Of a stretch of DNA of 64,000 nucleotides, positions 11,445 through 22,458 are shown in pieces. The stretch comes from Gnetum montanum (Eukaryota; Streptophyta; Gnetopsida; Gnetales; Gnetaceae). Location of the stretch: positions 230,514 to 294,513 of the forward strand of contig MNCI01008985.1 in NCBI GenBank assembly GCA_015680685.1, given 5' to 3'. A program made the translations under genes and the position numbers. Numbering within the stretch: position 1 is the first letter of the stretch; each line of letters opens with the position of its first letter. The notes beneath the pieces were generated by a model. It ran no database searches, was not told the origin of the DNA, and saw only the letters and a list, made by a program, of their open reading frames with translations.

Positions 11445-11520
11445 TTTCACAATTAAATGCACTTGTCCTAGAGTAGTACTTGGATGGGTGACCTCTCGAA
11501 AAGTCTTATTTTTTGTGCCA
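11445..11520 (+). ncRNA. 5S-rRNA-derived segment (3' two-thirds; internal promoter boxes largely kept)
   Basis: AGAGTAGTACTTGGATGGGTGACCTC-type sequence at about 11470-11495 matches plant 5S rRNA through the box C region with one change. Upstream, CAATTAAATGCACTTG aligns with the box A/intermediate region (AAGTTAAGCGTGCTTG), and downstream AAGTC...TTTTGTGCC aligns with the 3' end. The 5' third of 5S is not recognisable. In plants, dispersed 5S-like sequences of this kind occur in Cassandra-type TRIM LTRs and in 5S-derived SINEs. A single, isolated, diverged copy is not a functional 5S gene. The nearest upstream TG-type start is at 11359 (TGTTAGAACATT), a possible LTR start. Confidence 0.75.
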
Positions 11521-11545
11521 AAGGTTTTGGACCTTAAAATCCATA

Positions 11546-11860
11546 ACTTTTGATTTTAGAAGCTTTTTTTAACAAATGAAGAATCGTTTCCTATAGATTT
11601 CAACCTTCTAGATACAATGGTGAAGTCAAAGCTTTCTCATGAAACCTCAAAAATTAGTTTTCATCCCTTGCCCAACATAGTGCCTCAAGACCCTCAAAAG
11701 TGTAATTTTAACATAACTCAAGTATACAATGTCCTTTTTAAACATATGAATAATCATTTCCAACATTTTCACCCTTATGAAGTTAATGGTGAGGTCAAAT
11801 TTATTATCTGGGTACTCAATGATACCATAAATTGTGCCTTCAAGGTCATAATTTAGGGTA
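11546..11860. repeat. Approximately 190-bp-spaced direct repeat following the 5S-like segment
   Basis: AACAAATGAAGAATCGTTTCC...ATACAATGGTGAAGTCAAA (about 11571-11630) recurs as AACATATGAATAATCATTTCC...TTAATGGTGAGGTCAAA (about 11741-11800). It is probably part of the same retroelement LTR or TRIM as the 5S-like segment. Confidence 0.45.
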
Positions 11861-12716
11861 ACTAATTATGCCTACCAATTTAATTATTAGAAGTTATAAA
11901 TTTAGCCTTTTTGGACCTTGAGACTAAGTGCTTAACCTTTGTAGATAATCTTACAAAAACTAGGATGTGTCATTCGTTACATTGTTAGAGTTAGTGTCAT
12001 AAGGGAAATAGAAAGGTTGGTAATGAGTCTAGGTAATGTAACTAGGTGTTACAAACAAGGTTAGTTGGAGAATCAATTTAATCAGTTGATGAAAAAAAAT
12101 GGCCAAGAAGATGTATGATACCCGTAGAGACTAATGGCCTGGAAGAGAATCCAAGAATGAGAATGAAAGTTGCAACATAGAATGTGCTTGCAAGATCCCT
12201 AGTGAGTGAGAAACAACATCCATTATGTCCATCATGGGCCTTCAATTGGCATGAGTATTGATACCCACACATCTTAGTAGAGTTACAAGATTTGGATGTT
12301 GATGTCTTATGCTTACAAGATGTTTTTCCTTGGGAATTTTTATTTCAATTCCAACTAGACTTGGGAAAGATCGGATGTAGAGATTAGCCTATTATAGCAA
12401 TCACAACATGGATAGTTGCATAATCTTTTATGAAGAAGCCAAGTTTGAGTTGGTATAAAGATTTAAATAAATTTTAGAAAATATGATTTTTGAAATTCTA
12501 GAACTTCAAACCATGGAAAAGAAAGAATAATCAAGATTTCAGAAAGGTCACATTACTTTGGCATTAATACTAAAAATCTAGTTATCAGAAAGATGTGTAT
12601 GTGTAGTCAACACACATTTAATTACCAAATCAACATGTCTAGATGTTAGACTGTCCAAGGAGTATATTTGATTAAGTAAATAGAGGAAATTTTGAAGAAT
12701 AAGTTATCGGCGCACA
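11861..12716. other. Noncoding stretch, nothing recognised
   Basis: No reading frame or repeat that I can assign. It would be downstream of the minus-strand Athila-like block, where integrase and a 3' LTR should be, but no integrase motif was seen. Confidence 0.4.
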
Positions 12717-12899
12717 CCTTGTAGAGGTGTCTCTTGATCTCCATGAAGTACTTTACCTCGTGAAGAAATTTTTGTTTCTTCCAGTGGTTAAACCCTTGTG
12801 GCATCTTTTGAGTGAGAAGATAGGTGAGAATGTTATCATATCATTTTGGCTCATTAGGCAATTGTTTGAATATAGCCTCGGCAAAAGGATTTCATGAAG

Positions 12900-13625
12900 A
12901 AATGTATCAAATAATGGGCTCTCTTCCTCTTTGCTGACCCATCGCAACCGAGCCAATAATCAGTGACCACATTTTCAGTGCCCTTTCAATCTACCATTGT
13001 AAGATCAAATTCTTACAAGGTCACCAGCCACCGTATAACATAGGGGCTTACCATTGGCTTTTTCATTAGGAAGTAAATAACACTATGATTAGTATGCATA
13101 AACACCTTATATCCAAGTGCATTGTGTTTAACTTTTCTAGAGTAAACACCACCGCATCAATTATTTCTCTATGGTAGTGTAGTTTAGTTGTGCACCCATA
13201 ATGCTTTGGCTAATGTAGTGAATGTAATATGGACATTTCTTGTTATCTAACCACATCAGCATAGCTTCCAAGGCATAATTTGATGCATCCATCATAATAT
13301 GGAATGGTTTGAACCAATTGGATGCTTGTAAGATTAGAGTTTCTACAAGCTTCTCTTTCAGTTGTTGAAATGCTTTCTCACATTCTGTGATCCAGATAAC
13401 ATAAGCATCTTTCTTTGTTAGCTCAATTAATGATTTTACAATCTTAAAGAAATTTTCTATTAATCGTTGATAGTAGCTAGTATGTCCAAGGAATGATTGA
13501 ATATCTTTAATTATTTCTGGCTGGCAAGTTATTCCTTGGATGACCCTTATTTTCTGAGGGTCTATCTCAATTGCTGCTTGTGAGATTTTGTGCCCTAATA
13601 CAATGCCCTCTTAGACCATGAGGTG
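12900..13625 (-). pseudogene. RNase H and connection region, Athila-like, minus copy
   Basis: The minus-strand reading parallels the plus copy: a GHKIS-x-x-GIEID block, the PEIIKDIRSFLGHTSYY block, a DASNYALEAILMW block holding a catalytic Asp, an IEKELMAVVFALEKF block with the catalytic Glu, a TNHSIIYFLM block replacing the usual TDH, and GTENVVTDY. Beyond it SRLRWVSKEEESPLFDTFLHE leads into the RNase H-integrase connector. Frameshifts and stops interrupt it. The enzyme would have removed the RNA template during reverse transcription. Confidence 0.75.
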
Positions 13626-14560
13626 GATTTTCACCAATTAAGCTGCAAGTTGGTTTCAACACACCATTTTAGCACTTGCTTAAGGTAGTCCAAGGCTTGC
13701 TCAAATGTAGCTCCATAGGTAGAGAAGTCATCTATGAAGACTTCAACACCACTATCGATATATTGTTGAAAAATACTTAGGATCAGGTATTGGAATGTGG
13801 CAAGAGGATTGCATAGACCAAACGACATCTTATGATATGCAAAAGTCCCCTAGGGACTTATGAATGTTATTTTTGCTTAGTCATATGGTGCAATTTTTTT
13901 TATAACCACTATAACCATTTAGAAAGCTGTAGTAGCAATGCTCAGATATGGTGTTGAGCACATGGTCCATAAATGGCAATGGAAAATGATCTTTGAATAT
14001 TTCCATATTCAGCAACCTAAAGTCAATGAAAACCGACTACTTGCCATCTTTCTTTGGCATAATTACAAGTGGGCTAACCCACTTACTATATACAATGGGA
14101 TAGATGAACCCAACCTTGAGGAGTTGCTCAATTTCCTCCTTGATGATTTACTTCAATTTAGAATTCAACCACTTCTATGGTTGTTATTTTGGCTTCATGG
14201 CTTGGTCGGTGTAAATGTGATGCTGGAATATCCTAGGATCAATCCATGTGAGTTCAAGATATAACCAAGCAAAAGCTACTGACCATCTTTCAACTACTTT
14301 CAATAGAATTTTTTTTTGTTCTAGAGTAAGATTTTGATTGATTATGATAGGATTCTTATTTTTCAAAAAAACATATTCCATTTTGGTTAGTAATGTTTTT
14401 AGTTCAAGGGGGTCTTGCTTAAATTTGTCAAGAATTTCCGACTCTTCCCAGTGGGTATCATCAACTGTATTGTCAAAGAGTTGGTGATGAACTTACTCTA
14501 GTTCATCCATGCTTGTGACATATGCACATGTCAGGCTCTCAATTGGTTCCATGCAAAGTG
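13626..14560 (-). pseudogene. Reverse transcriptase, Athila-like, minus copy
   Basis: Minus-strand frame: SKWVSPLVIMPKK-type and DFRLLN-type blocks near 14080-14020 (partly shifted), PYD-stop-AKI near 13880, then an open stretch 13828-13631 with MSFGLCNPLATFQ and VEVFIDDFSTYG. FIDD is the catalytic Y/F-x-DD motif and is intact here, followed by the thumb-side QALDYLKQVLKWC. The TAA at 13877-13879 is also present in the plus copy. Amino-terminal of RT, the protease-RT linker is broken by frameshifts. The protein would synthesise element cDNA but cannot be made from this copy. Confidence 0.8.
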
Positions 14561-14679
14561 TGCTACTTTCTAAATTAATAGTCAGTCACTAGGTACCCTC
14601 CTGTTTTGTGGCTATTACATACAAACACCTTTGAATTTTTGCTTCTAGGGCATACTATTTGCATGTAGAGATAGATGCT

Positions 14680-15110
14680 TGCTTTATGGCCCAAAGTTTC
14701 TACACATAATTGCACCCTATATCATTGTACACAATGCATGGAACTCTCTTATTCTCGATCTTTCCAAATGCATTTTCTTTAGATATCTCGAAGGAAAGAT
14801 CTTTTATGTCCATTTTTGCATCGATGATGCTTAGCCAAGCCCTTCCCATAATGATTGGGAAGTCCCCTTTGTAGTTCTCCACTTTGATTACCAAGAAGTC
14901 AGTAAGATAAGACCACCCACAAATAGTGTTTACAATGTCTTTTACTAGTTCCAATGGAATAGTGATAGACTAGTTTTCCAATTCCAATTTGATGTTGATC
15001 TTCTTGAGAGGAGGAAAGTTCCAAGTAGTGTACATCTCATGAGAAATCAAATTAATACAAGAACTTGAATTGAGAGGAACTTTGCACAATTCATTCCTAG
15101 CAATTTACAA
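14680..15110 (-). pseudogene. Retropepsin (aspartic protease), Athila-like, minus copy
   Basis: Minus-strand frame reads SSSCINLISHEMYTTWN, then a TAG (14970-14972), then an open stretch 14954-14700 with LTDFLVIKVENYKGDFPII and MGRAWLSIIDAKMDI. Spacing and ILG/IMGR-xx-L wording fit retroviral-type proteases. The active-site D-[ST]-G triad is missing at its expected place (reads Asn-Ser-Ser-Ser in both copies), so the loss precedes duplication. It differs from the plus copy at only about 4 of 84 residues in the longest stretch. Confidence 0.75.
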
Positions 15111-15116
15111 ATAAAT

Positions 15117-15653
15117 TAGAAGACTTCCAGGATTGGCTAATTTCTTGAGAGGTTTCCTACATAGATCCAATCAGACATAGTGTGAGTAAGCATTATGGTA
15201 TAGATCCTTGGTAGAGTTTGGTTTGAAGGAGGCCTGAAGGAATTTCATATGAAGGAAGAGGCATGAGTAGGGTTGTCAACTGCGGGTGTAGGTAAAGGCT
15301 TAGGTAGACTATGAGGTTGAAAGAAATGTCTTTTCTTTAATTGAGCATTCAACCCCTCTAATTTATAATTTGATTGCAAATTAATAGCCCTTGTAGCATT
15401 GTGTTGTTGTGGTTGAGTGAGTAGTTCACCTTGCATTGGTGGAGTAGGTAGTAGCTATGCAACTAGAGGAGGAGTATCTGCAAGGATAAGAGGTGATATC
15501 CCTTTTTTCATGTGGTGAATGAGCTCAGTAATAATCTAAAAGGTGGTAGTGAGGCTAGAAATTAGCAACATGACTAGAGGAGTCACATGGAGACATGGGA
15601 TATTTCATGTAATAACCATATGGATTAGGCTACTGGTAAGGGTACTATTGTCT
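15117..15653 (-). other. Gag-protease linker present here but hidden by Ns in the plus copy
   Basis: This interval corresponds exactly to the 259-N gap at 23336-23594 in the plus copy, but is 537 bp long here. Minus-strand reading is Gln/Pro-rich and broken. No domain recognised. Confidence 0.6.
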
Positions 15654-15659
15654 AGACGA

Positions 15660-16536
15660 TGCTAGCACCCATGATTGTGGTTGTTGCAATTGTTGATACT
15701 ATTCATATGGTTACGATGAAGCTCCACTTGGATAATATGGTTATTATTGGTGGAACTACTTGAGATTACCTTGAGGATAAGGTAACCTTCTGGATATCTA
15801 CCTTTGTGTAAGTCATGGATGTAAGGCATACATCCCAAACTCTTATAAATGTGACATAATGGGGTAACATGCCTTAGGATGTTCATACTAACAGATGTCA
15901 CATCCATGATCATCATCTAAGTCACTATCTACAACATCTTCTATTGCAGAAATATTGCCCTTACCTTTGTAATATACATGTTCAACTTCCTTGCACCTCT
16001 TACACTCATGCTCACTACTTTGTTCTTTAGACTCCTCAACAATTTTGAGAACAACTTGAAATCTATTATCCATTGAGTTCCTTAACTAGTCAACCTTGTT
16101 TGTAATTTCAAATTGGAATATTTGTAGCGGCAAGGCTTTCTTATGTATCCTTTCATCAAATATAGACTAATACTCACTATCATAGAATCGAATATCCCTC
16201 TTACGGATGGAAGGATCACGATTGTACTCCTTTACACTTTCTCTTTTTCTTAGTTCGTCCTCCTCTTTGGTGACCTACTTTATTAACCTTCATGGTAATT
16301 TGCCTCTCTTGAACATCTATGCCCTTGATTTTGTCTATCCTGATGGTCCCTTTGGTTATTTTATTCTTGTTGGTCATTTCACTCGTTTTGATCACCTCCA
16401 TCATGGTCTTTCCTTCTATAGTCAGAATCAGAGCTAGAAGAAGAAGATGATGACGAAGGGGAAGAGGAAGGAGAATCAGCACCATCATAGTACTTACTAC
16501 AACCTCCTTGGTGATCACGACCATGATAAAAATCAT
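15660..16536 (-). pseudogene. Gag remnant without capsid domain, minus copy
   Basis: On the minus strand: a Ser-rich run near 16490-16430, an RDIRFCDSEY block near 16190, then an open coiled-coil-like stretch 16073-15888 (MDNRFQVVLKIVEESKEQSS), an acidic linker, and a CCHC zinc knuckle near 15905-15870 read as CDIC-stop-CEHPKAC. Compared with the fuller gag at 17090-19460, the conserved capsid segment between the Ser-rich and coiled-coil parts is absent. The same deletion and the same stop inside the knuckle occur in the plus copy. Gag normally packages element RNA. Confidence 0.65.
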
Positions 16537-16615
16537 GCTTCTTGTCTACATCCCTATCTTGACTTGCCCCTCTAGATCCTTCATTGTCATTATATCCCTT
16601 GTTACCAGAATTAGT

Positions 16616-17090
16616 GTCTCAAGGGCTCACTACTTGTTGCATGAAAAAGAAGCCATGTCCTAATCATCCATAACAAAATTCAAAGCTACAATCTAGACAC
16701 AAACAATAAAATAGCAAAATAGTACATACCACCATCAAACAATGCATTACCACTATACCTGGCACTTACTGACAAAAAGTTAGAAAATAATACCAAAATA
16801 AAAGTAAAGAAAATATAAAAGTGTAAAATTTTCAAGAAATAGCAAATGTACTAATGATGGTGTAAAAAAAAATTAGAAAATATTAATAACATGAAAACAA
16901 GAAGATGTAAAATAAAGAATGTGTAAAACAAAAATTGTGTAAAACAAAAAGGTGAAAAACACTTAAGAGTTCCAAAGCTTAGAATGGGGGGTAACCCCCA
17001 TGAATAAACATTTGGCCATGAAAAAGATTAATAAGTGGATAAATAGGATCCATGCATGTATGAAACATTGGTAACCATTTATGATCTAGC
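16616..17090. other. Unassigned spacer between two Athila-like segments
   Basis: A-rich sequence with no coding motif. It contains an 18-bp near-perfect hairpin at 16984-17001 (ATGGGGGGTAACCCCCAT). Confidence 0.5.
16984..17001. repeat. 18-bp hairpin ATGGGGGGTAACCCCCAT
   Basis: Seven-base arms around a short loop. It lies in the spacer between the two Athila-like segments. No function assigned. Confidence 0.6.
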
Positions 17091-19460
17091 CATTAGGTGT
17101 CTATTGGTAGTGTGGTGGCTAGGTAGAAAAATAATTGGTCACACACTTGATTGTTAAATGTATAGTGGGTCAAGGTATGAGATGTGTTAATGTTATGTAT
17201 GTTTTGCCCATGATTGCACCATTGATCATGATATGGTATGCATGGATTTTTTTTTCTTCCCACACTATTAGATTCATTATTTGAACTTGGTATTGGAGTA
17301 ATGATGGACAATGACCTATGTGTAGGATTAGAGGATAATGGTGATGGAAAGAGAGGCATTGCACAAAATTGACATTGTGGTAGCTTGAATGATGTGGTGG
17401 GTCCATGCATGGTTTGCTTCAGCTTAGAACCTTTCCTCCAAAAGGGATGTTTCCTATGTTGTGGTTGAGACCCACTAGTGTTAGCATATCTATGCACATT
17501 TGTAGCACAAGTGGTGTTTGTTTGTTGATATTGTGGTGTGAAACCTTCCTATGTCCTTGGTGGTGGCATATAATGAGGTAGAGTATGAGAATACTGAGTG
17601 GAGGTTGAATGGTAAGAGTCACGAGGTGGTGATCCCTCCAGGGATGTCATGGATTGATGTTACTTGGGAGAGTGTTAGTGGCAATTTGAAGTAGAGGATG
17701 TAGAACTAGTTGGAGAAAGATGGTGTTGAACATATCAATGCAGTTTTAGCTAGTAGGAAGAATAGGGCTAATTTGATGGTGGTCTCCCCCATGACTGTGG
17801 TTGTTTCCACTACAGTTTATGATTATGTTGAGGCTAGTAATAAGTCCCCCTAGGATGGTATGATTGGTTGTGGGACTATCTATAATTACCTTGCAAGAGA
17901 GGAAATCTCTCATGCATGTGCTTTTGCACAAATTTCAAATTCAAGGGACTTGCCCAATACTTTTGTAAATGCAACAAGATTGGGCAATGGTCCTTCAGAT
18001 GGTCATAAATGCAAATTTCGCATCCATTATCTTCATTTGTGGTTAAGTCTATAGCCTCACTTTCTTTAGCCATTTTTTTTGTTTGCCAAAAAGTGTTCCT
18101 AGCTATTTCTTGGTTTTGTATCCTTTGTTTATTGTGATTTCCTAGAGTATTTTGCATGATCTTCTCCTCGACCATCTCAATGAGAGTCGTAACATTTTCA
18201 TATATCCATTTGGACATCCTATTAAACTTTGTTTCAAGTTCATCAATAAACTTTTGTATTGGCAAGCTTTGATGTGGGATCACCTTATTGAGAGTGGTTT
18301 CATTCTCCTTGCCATAGATCTAGACCTCCTTCTATTAAAGAGTTAGATCCCATTGATATTTCTCAACATTCTCCCATTTTCATATCTCCCTATCTTCTTT
18401 TGCCATACATTTGATTAGCTCTTAGATCTAATGGGCTTGGAGCTCATATAATTGCCCTGGGGCATACATTCTAAGGGTTTCCCTTGTTTCATTATGAAGC
18501 CCATCTATGATGTGGAACAACTACCTTTCCTTGAAAAAACCATGGCTTGGGCATTTATGTAATAAGGCATAATATCTATCTAAGGCCATGTCCAAGGGTT
18601 CATGTTGTTCTTGCTTCTATTCTTGGATTTGTCTCCTCAGGTTGAACATTCTTGCATAGGTTTGGTATTTCTTGTTGAAAATTTCCAACATTTTTAACCA
18701 CCAATGAATTGAATTTAGTCTCAAAGATTAATACCACACTTCAAATCTATCAATTAGTGTCCTAGGAAAGAGCTTAATCTTTTGCCACTCACTTTTAATG
18801 TTGTAGAAGGCACAAGCATCATGGAAGGCTTGTAAATGATGTTGTGGATTTGAATCATAGCCTCTTGCAAATTTAGGGAGATTATTCATATCAATCCTAA
18901 GTAGGAAACTCTCTTTGCGATTCTTGCGAGATATCTTAACAGCCTTTGTGATATGCATTAGGCTCTTAGTGGCTAGCAAGGCTTCATCATCATTAGACAA
19001 GTTTTGATGAAAATTCCTATTTGGTTGATGATGACAATTGGACTTGTGTTCATGTTGATGACCTTAAGTGTGTCTATGGGTTTGATTTTTACTTTTATTC
19101 CAATCCTTTAGTGGATCCTTATCTCGATACCTATGTTCATGTTTGTCAGAACTAGATGTTGAAGGGAAAGAGGAAGATGAGGAACTGGAAGAATTTCCAT
19201 GGCTTATATAGTGTTCCCTAGGGTCCCTTGATTTATCATTCCTTAGTTTCAAGGAGGTATTAGGCCTTCAGGCCTTCCCTAGTTTAGGATCTACATAATC
19301 TACCCCAAGATTGGCTGTCTTAGGTGAATCTTGTCTTTGAGTGTTATTAGGATGATCATGAACATAAGAAACCCCTACATAAAGTTGGTCACTTTAATCT
19401 TCTTCATCATGTATCTCATTAATTCTCTAATGAACATTTTTTCTATACAGTGCATTAATT
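17090..19460 (-). pseudogene. Gag of a second Athila-like element (N-terminal region, capsid, zinc knuckle)
   Basis: Minus-strand order: Lys/Arg and Ser-rich N-terminus (19252-19064, HGNSSSSSSSS); retrotransposon-gag capsid domain (about 19000-18430) with FARGYDSNPQHHLQAFHDAC and LFPRTLIDRFEVWY, continuing in shifted frames with IHWWLKMLEIFNKKYQ and LDMALDRYYALLHKCP; coiled-coil segment (18283-18080); CCHC knuckle CEICIYDHLKDHCP near 17945; then a Pro/Ser/Gln-rich tail to 17093. Stops and frameshifts make it non-functional. It lies just downstream of a primer-binding site and LTR in the same orientation, so it is the 5' part of that element. The pol that follows at 16615 begins with another gag end, so it belongs to a different copy. 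Confidence 0.75.
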
Positions 19461-19488
19461 CTCTAATGAACATTTTTGCTATACAGTG
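19417..19488. repeat. Tandem duplication, 2 x 36 bp
   Basis: CATTAATTCTCTAATGAACA plus the next 16 bases is repeated at once (19417-19452, 19453-19488) with one visible mismatch. It lies in the leader between the primer-binding site and gag. Confidence 0.9.
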
Positions 19489-19620
19489 CATTGTCACTTC
19501 TATGTGAGAGAGACATCGTTGTTGGTTTATGGTGTGTGTGAGCTAATATTTTTGAAAAGATATATTGCTAATACCTTTACAATGATCATGTATAATATAA
19601 CTAATCTAGATAACTAACAC

Positions 19621-19641
19621 CATCCTTGGCAACAACACCAA
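19621..19641 (-). promoter_or_regulatory. Primer-binding site, tRNA-Asp type, C-to-T decayed
   Basis: Minus strand reads TTGGTGTTGTTGCCAAGG directly after the LTR end TCATCA. Athila/Tat elements commonly use TTGGCGCCGTTGCCGGGG. All differences are transitions (C-to-T or G-to-A), as expected from cytosine methylation decay. The same site is at 21721-21740 and, more changed, at 30832-30851. Confidence 0.7.
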
Positions 19642-20480
19642 TGATGAGCAACAAGGTAACATGATGCCCAACCATATGAATCATAAGCGTCCATGCATGA
19701 TTTAGTCAAATTCCATGGATGGAACTAGTTGTGGTATCTAGATCATTAGGCTTTGATCGTAGTTCACTGTCTTCCCACTTGGACTAGTGGTAGCTTTGTC
19801 ATGTATGGTTTAGTTCAAAGTGAGGCATATGATGTTGTCTAATTATATGTTACTCCTAATGAAAATAAAGAGATAAATTAACTAAGCTAATGAACATTGG
19901 AAAATAAGATCTAAACTAGCTTAGGTAGCCTAACACAAGTACCAATCCCACTTTCTTGAACACATATAGTGCTATTGGGCTACCAAATGTCAAGCATTGT
20001 TGGATTACCAAGCACTATATGTATGCTCGAAGTGGTCATACTTGTGTTCATTAACAACTAAAAATTAATTGCTTAATTTAAATGTATTAAAGTAAAGTCC
20101 ATTAAAGGAAACATTAATATATTCTCAGTGGTGCAAGGATTATCAAAAGAGTTCATTTTTATTCCCATCACACTGCTATGATCAAGTACATTAGTGTTTG
20201 AACAAAGATCTGTACACACTTAGACTCCTACTATGAGCACTTAGAAAATATTGTAACTCTAGAGGAAACAAATTGCAAGAGTTTCACTAGCTATGATAAA
20301 AAATGATATGAAAATCGTGAGCCCAAGTGCTATATTTATAGGTTGGCATATACCCTGTGACATCGGATATCCGAAATCACATCTTAGCTCTGACATTGGA
20401 TACCCAACATTAGAGTCGATGAAAAATGTGATTCATCACCATAGCCGGATCCTGCCTCTCTTGCCCTTGTGAAACCTATT
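19642..20480 (-). mobile_element. 5' LTR of the minus-strand Athila-like element
   Basis: Ends TCATCA immediately before the primer-binding site. It shares ordered blocks with the LTR fragment at 60839-61815: CCATATGAATCAT, TCAAATTCCATGGA, GTCTTCCCA, ACCAAGC-CTAT, TTAATTGCTTAATT, and a minus-strand TATAAATA box near 20331. The outer edge is uncertain because no clear TG terminus or target duplication was seen. Confidence 0.6.
20325..20342 (-). promoter_or_regulatory. LTR TATA box (CTATAAATATA, minus strand)
   Basis: The minus strand reads CCTATAAATATAGC. The homologous position in the LTR at 60839-61815 also carries CTATAAATATGC (about 61681), so the box is conserved in the family. Confidence 0.45.
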
Positions 20481-21539
20481 GATGGGAAACATATGGATTC
20501 CCAACAACTAGTAAGACATTAGCATCCAACACGAGTTCATCTCCTTGGATGGCCAATCTTATCCTCTTCTTTTCTTGGTCAAATTTTTACCACATATAAA
20601 AATGGATAAGACATTTAATGAAATGAATGGAAAATGCATAATGGACAAGAGAGAGTGTGGGTATATGCCACATCACTTAGTTGGCTCATGAAGCATGTGA
20701 CCATGTCCTACATACTATGAAAGATCCACTACCATAGATCATCATTGTTACTTATCCACCAAATAGGGATAGCTCTCCAAGTTCTTCTTTCAAGTGCAAG
20801 GTCATACCTACCTTCACTAGTGTCATCAAGCCTTGATTATTTCATGGTCTAACCATTGATGAAATCAAACTAAGGAAACACACCAAAAAACATCTAGAAG
20901 TTAAGATTCTATTTTGGTTTTCCTTCATTCATGCACATATGCATGGTAGCCTTAGATTTTTCTCTACTAGAATCCTTTTATCAATCCCTCTATCTATGCT
21001 TATCAATCCCAATTCTAATACAAATTACAACACCATGAGCACTAGATGATGAATATGATCATATTTTGAATTAATTATTACAAATTTTGATTCCTAAAAA
21101 TAGATGGATTTAGGAATTATATGGAAGCAATAATTGATGTGACTAAAGTTTACTAAGGGAGAGACTTTTGGGCCTTCATGGCCATGAGTAGGGATGAAGT
21201 AGGAGATTGTCATGGACTATTACATTGGAGTTTGAGTGATCCAAGTAATGGGTTGAACATGGGAATGGCTCATAAGGATATTGGTTTAACCACTTGCTTT
21301 GGTTTATTGGAGTACTTACATGATTGGTCCGAGATGGTAAAGTTACCAATATGTGTGGATTAATAACTGAAGTTAAATTTCTATTTCCTTAATCTCTTCA
21401 TTTTATTTTTATCATGTCATTATTATTAGCTAGGAAATAGACAATTGAACTTTTAATCTACTTGACTCTTTATTCTTGTTGTAGGTGATTACATCCATAA
21501 AATATAAAATGACAAAAATTCATATGCTTCAATTACACT
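20481..21539. other. Spacer between two head-to-head LTR regions
   Basis: No coding motif recognised. It is the centre of the large inverted arrangement of Athila-like sequences. Its right part probably contains the undefined start of the plus-strand LTR. Confidence 0.35.
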
Positions 21540-21720
21540 TAAACCATATCCTTGAGCCTCACAAGTGTAGTTGGGAAGACACTGAACATTCTTAACATCA
21601 TTTCACTTCATAGAGAAACAAGTGTATGAGATAACTATAGGTCCACAAAATTTGACCAGATTGTGCATAATTCCTTAGTGATTTGTATGGTTGGGCATAG
21701 GGGTACCTAATTGCTCATCA
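21540..21720 (+). mobile_element. 3' part of the 5' LTR of the plus-strand Athila-like element
   Basis: Matches the minus-strand LTR in GTTGGGAAGACA-TGAAC, AATTTGACC-GATTG, ATGGTTGGGCATA and TTGCTCATCA, then the primer-binding site. The upstream end of this LTR is not resolvable by eye. Confidence 0.55.
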
Positions 21721-21740
21721 TTGGTGTTGTTGCTAAGGAC
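21721..21740 (+). promoter_or_regulatory. Primer-binding site, tRNA-Asp type, decayed
   Basis: TTGGTGTTGTTGCTAAGGAC directly follows TCATCA. It has the same transition changes as the site at 19621-19641, plus one more. Confidence 0.65.
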
Positions 21741-22375
21741 CTTTTTGTTGTCTTGTGCTATCTAGGATCTAATGAAAAGTATTTAAATTGTTAGAACAAA
21801 CCTTAGAGTCATATCTTATTTCACAATTACTACAACAAATTCTTAGAAAACACTATGATTTTTATTCACTAATTGAAAATGTCTTCTTCTCATAGGAGCA
21901 CTTCTCTACCCAAGGCTGATAGAGTTAATCTATCAAAGCCTTAATAGTATTGAATTATATATACTCATCCTAATGAGTATGTGTTGAACTTCACCTTCAT
22001 CCTACACAAGGATGAACATTTATGATGGTGTGACGTGGCGGGCAACATTGTGTTGCCACCCAATTGTGCTACTCTTGTAATGCTCTATCAAATGCTTGCA
22101 TGATGTGGTCTTCAAGATCACAATGGGGAGTATATTTTGGAAGATGCTAATGCTATGGATTACCATTCCATTGAAGCACAATGTCTATACGATTGGCAAC
22201 TAGAGCAACACTATGAATTTTTGAAAAGAAAAGAGCTTAACGATTCCTCATTCCTGTTATGCCAATAAGCTAGTGGGGAACTCTTCTTTGGGAGTTTTTA
22301 ATTCAATGAAACTCCTCTCTTTTAATTCAATGATGAAGGTCAAAATTAGAATTTGCACTCCACGATTCACAATCC
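21741..22375. other. Leader region with no recognised gene
   Basis: Lies between the primer-binding site and the start of the shared Athila-like block. It does not resemble the gag at 17090-19460. It contains a small hairpin GGCAACATTGTGTTGCC at about 22040. Confidence 0.4.
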
Positions 22376-22458
22376 TAATTCTGGTAACAAGGGATATAAT
22401 GACAAGTAAGGATCTAGAGGGGCAAGTCAAGATAGGGATGTAGACAAGAAGCACGATT

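Larger units (their letters stand above)
12717..16615 (-). mobile_element. Athila-like Ty3/gypsy block, minus copy (gag without capsid, protease, RT, RNase H)
   Basis: This block is the inverted counterpart of 22376-25992. Homology begins sharply at 16615 (minus sense ATTCTGGTAACAAGGG) and ends sharply at 12717 (CACCTCTACAAGG). Order on the minus strand: gag ends (Ser-rich region, coiled coil, zinc knuckle), retropepsin, reverse transcriptase, RNase H, then the connection domain. There is no integrase and no capsid domain. Stops at 14970-14972 and 13877-13879 are shared with the plus copy, so both descend from an already inactive template. Lineage is judged from the RT/RNase H wording (LGHKISQAGIEID, VIRWLVTLxEFDL). 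Confidence 0.9.

Noticed and set aside
11445-11520. Functional 5S rRNA gene
   Set aside because: The 5' third is missing, several conserved bases are changed, and there is no tandem array.
13938-14264. 108-codon plus-strand frame within the minus Athila-like block
   Set aside because: It is the antisense of the reverse-transcriptase region; the minus-strand reading carries the RT motifs.
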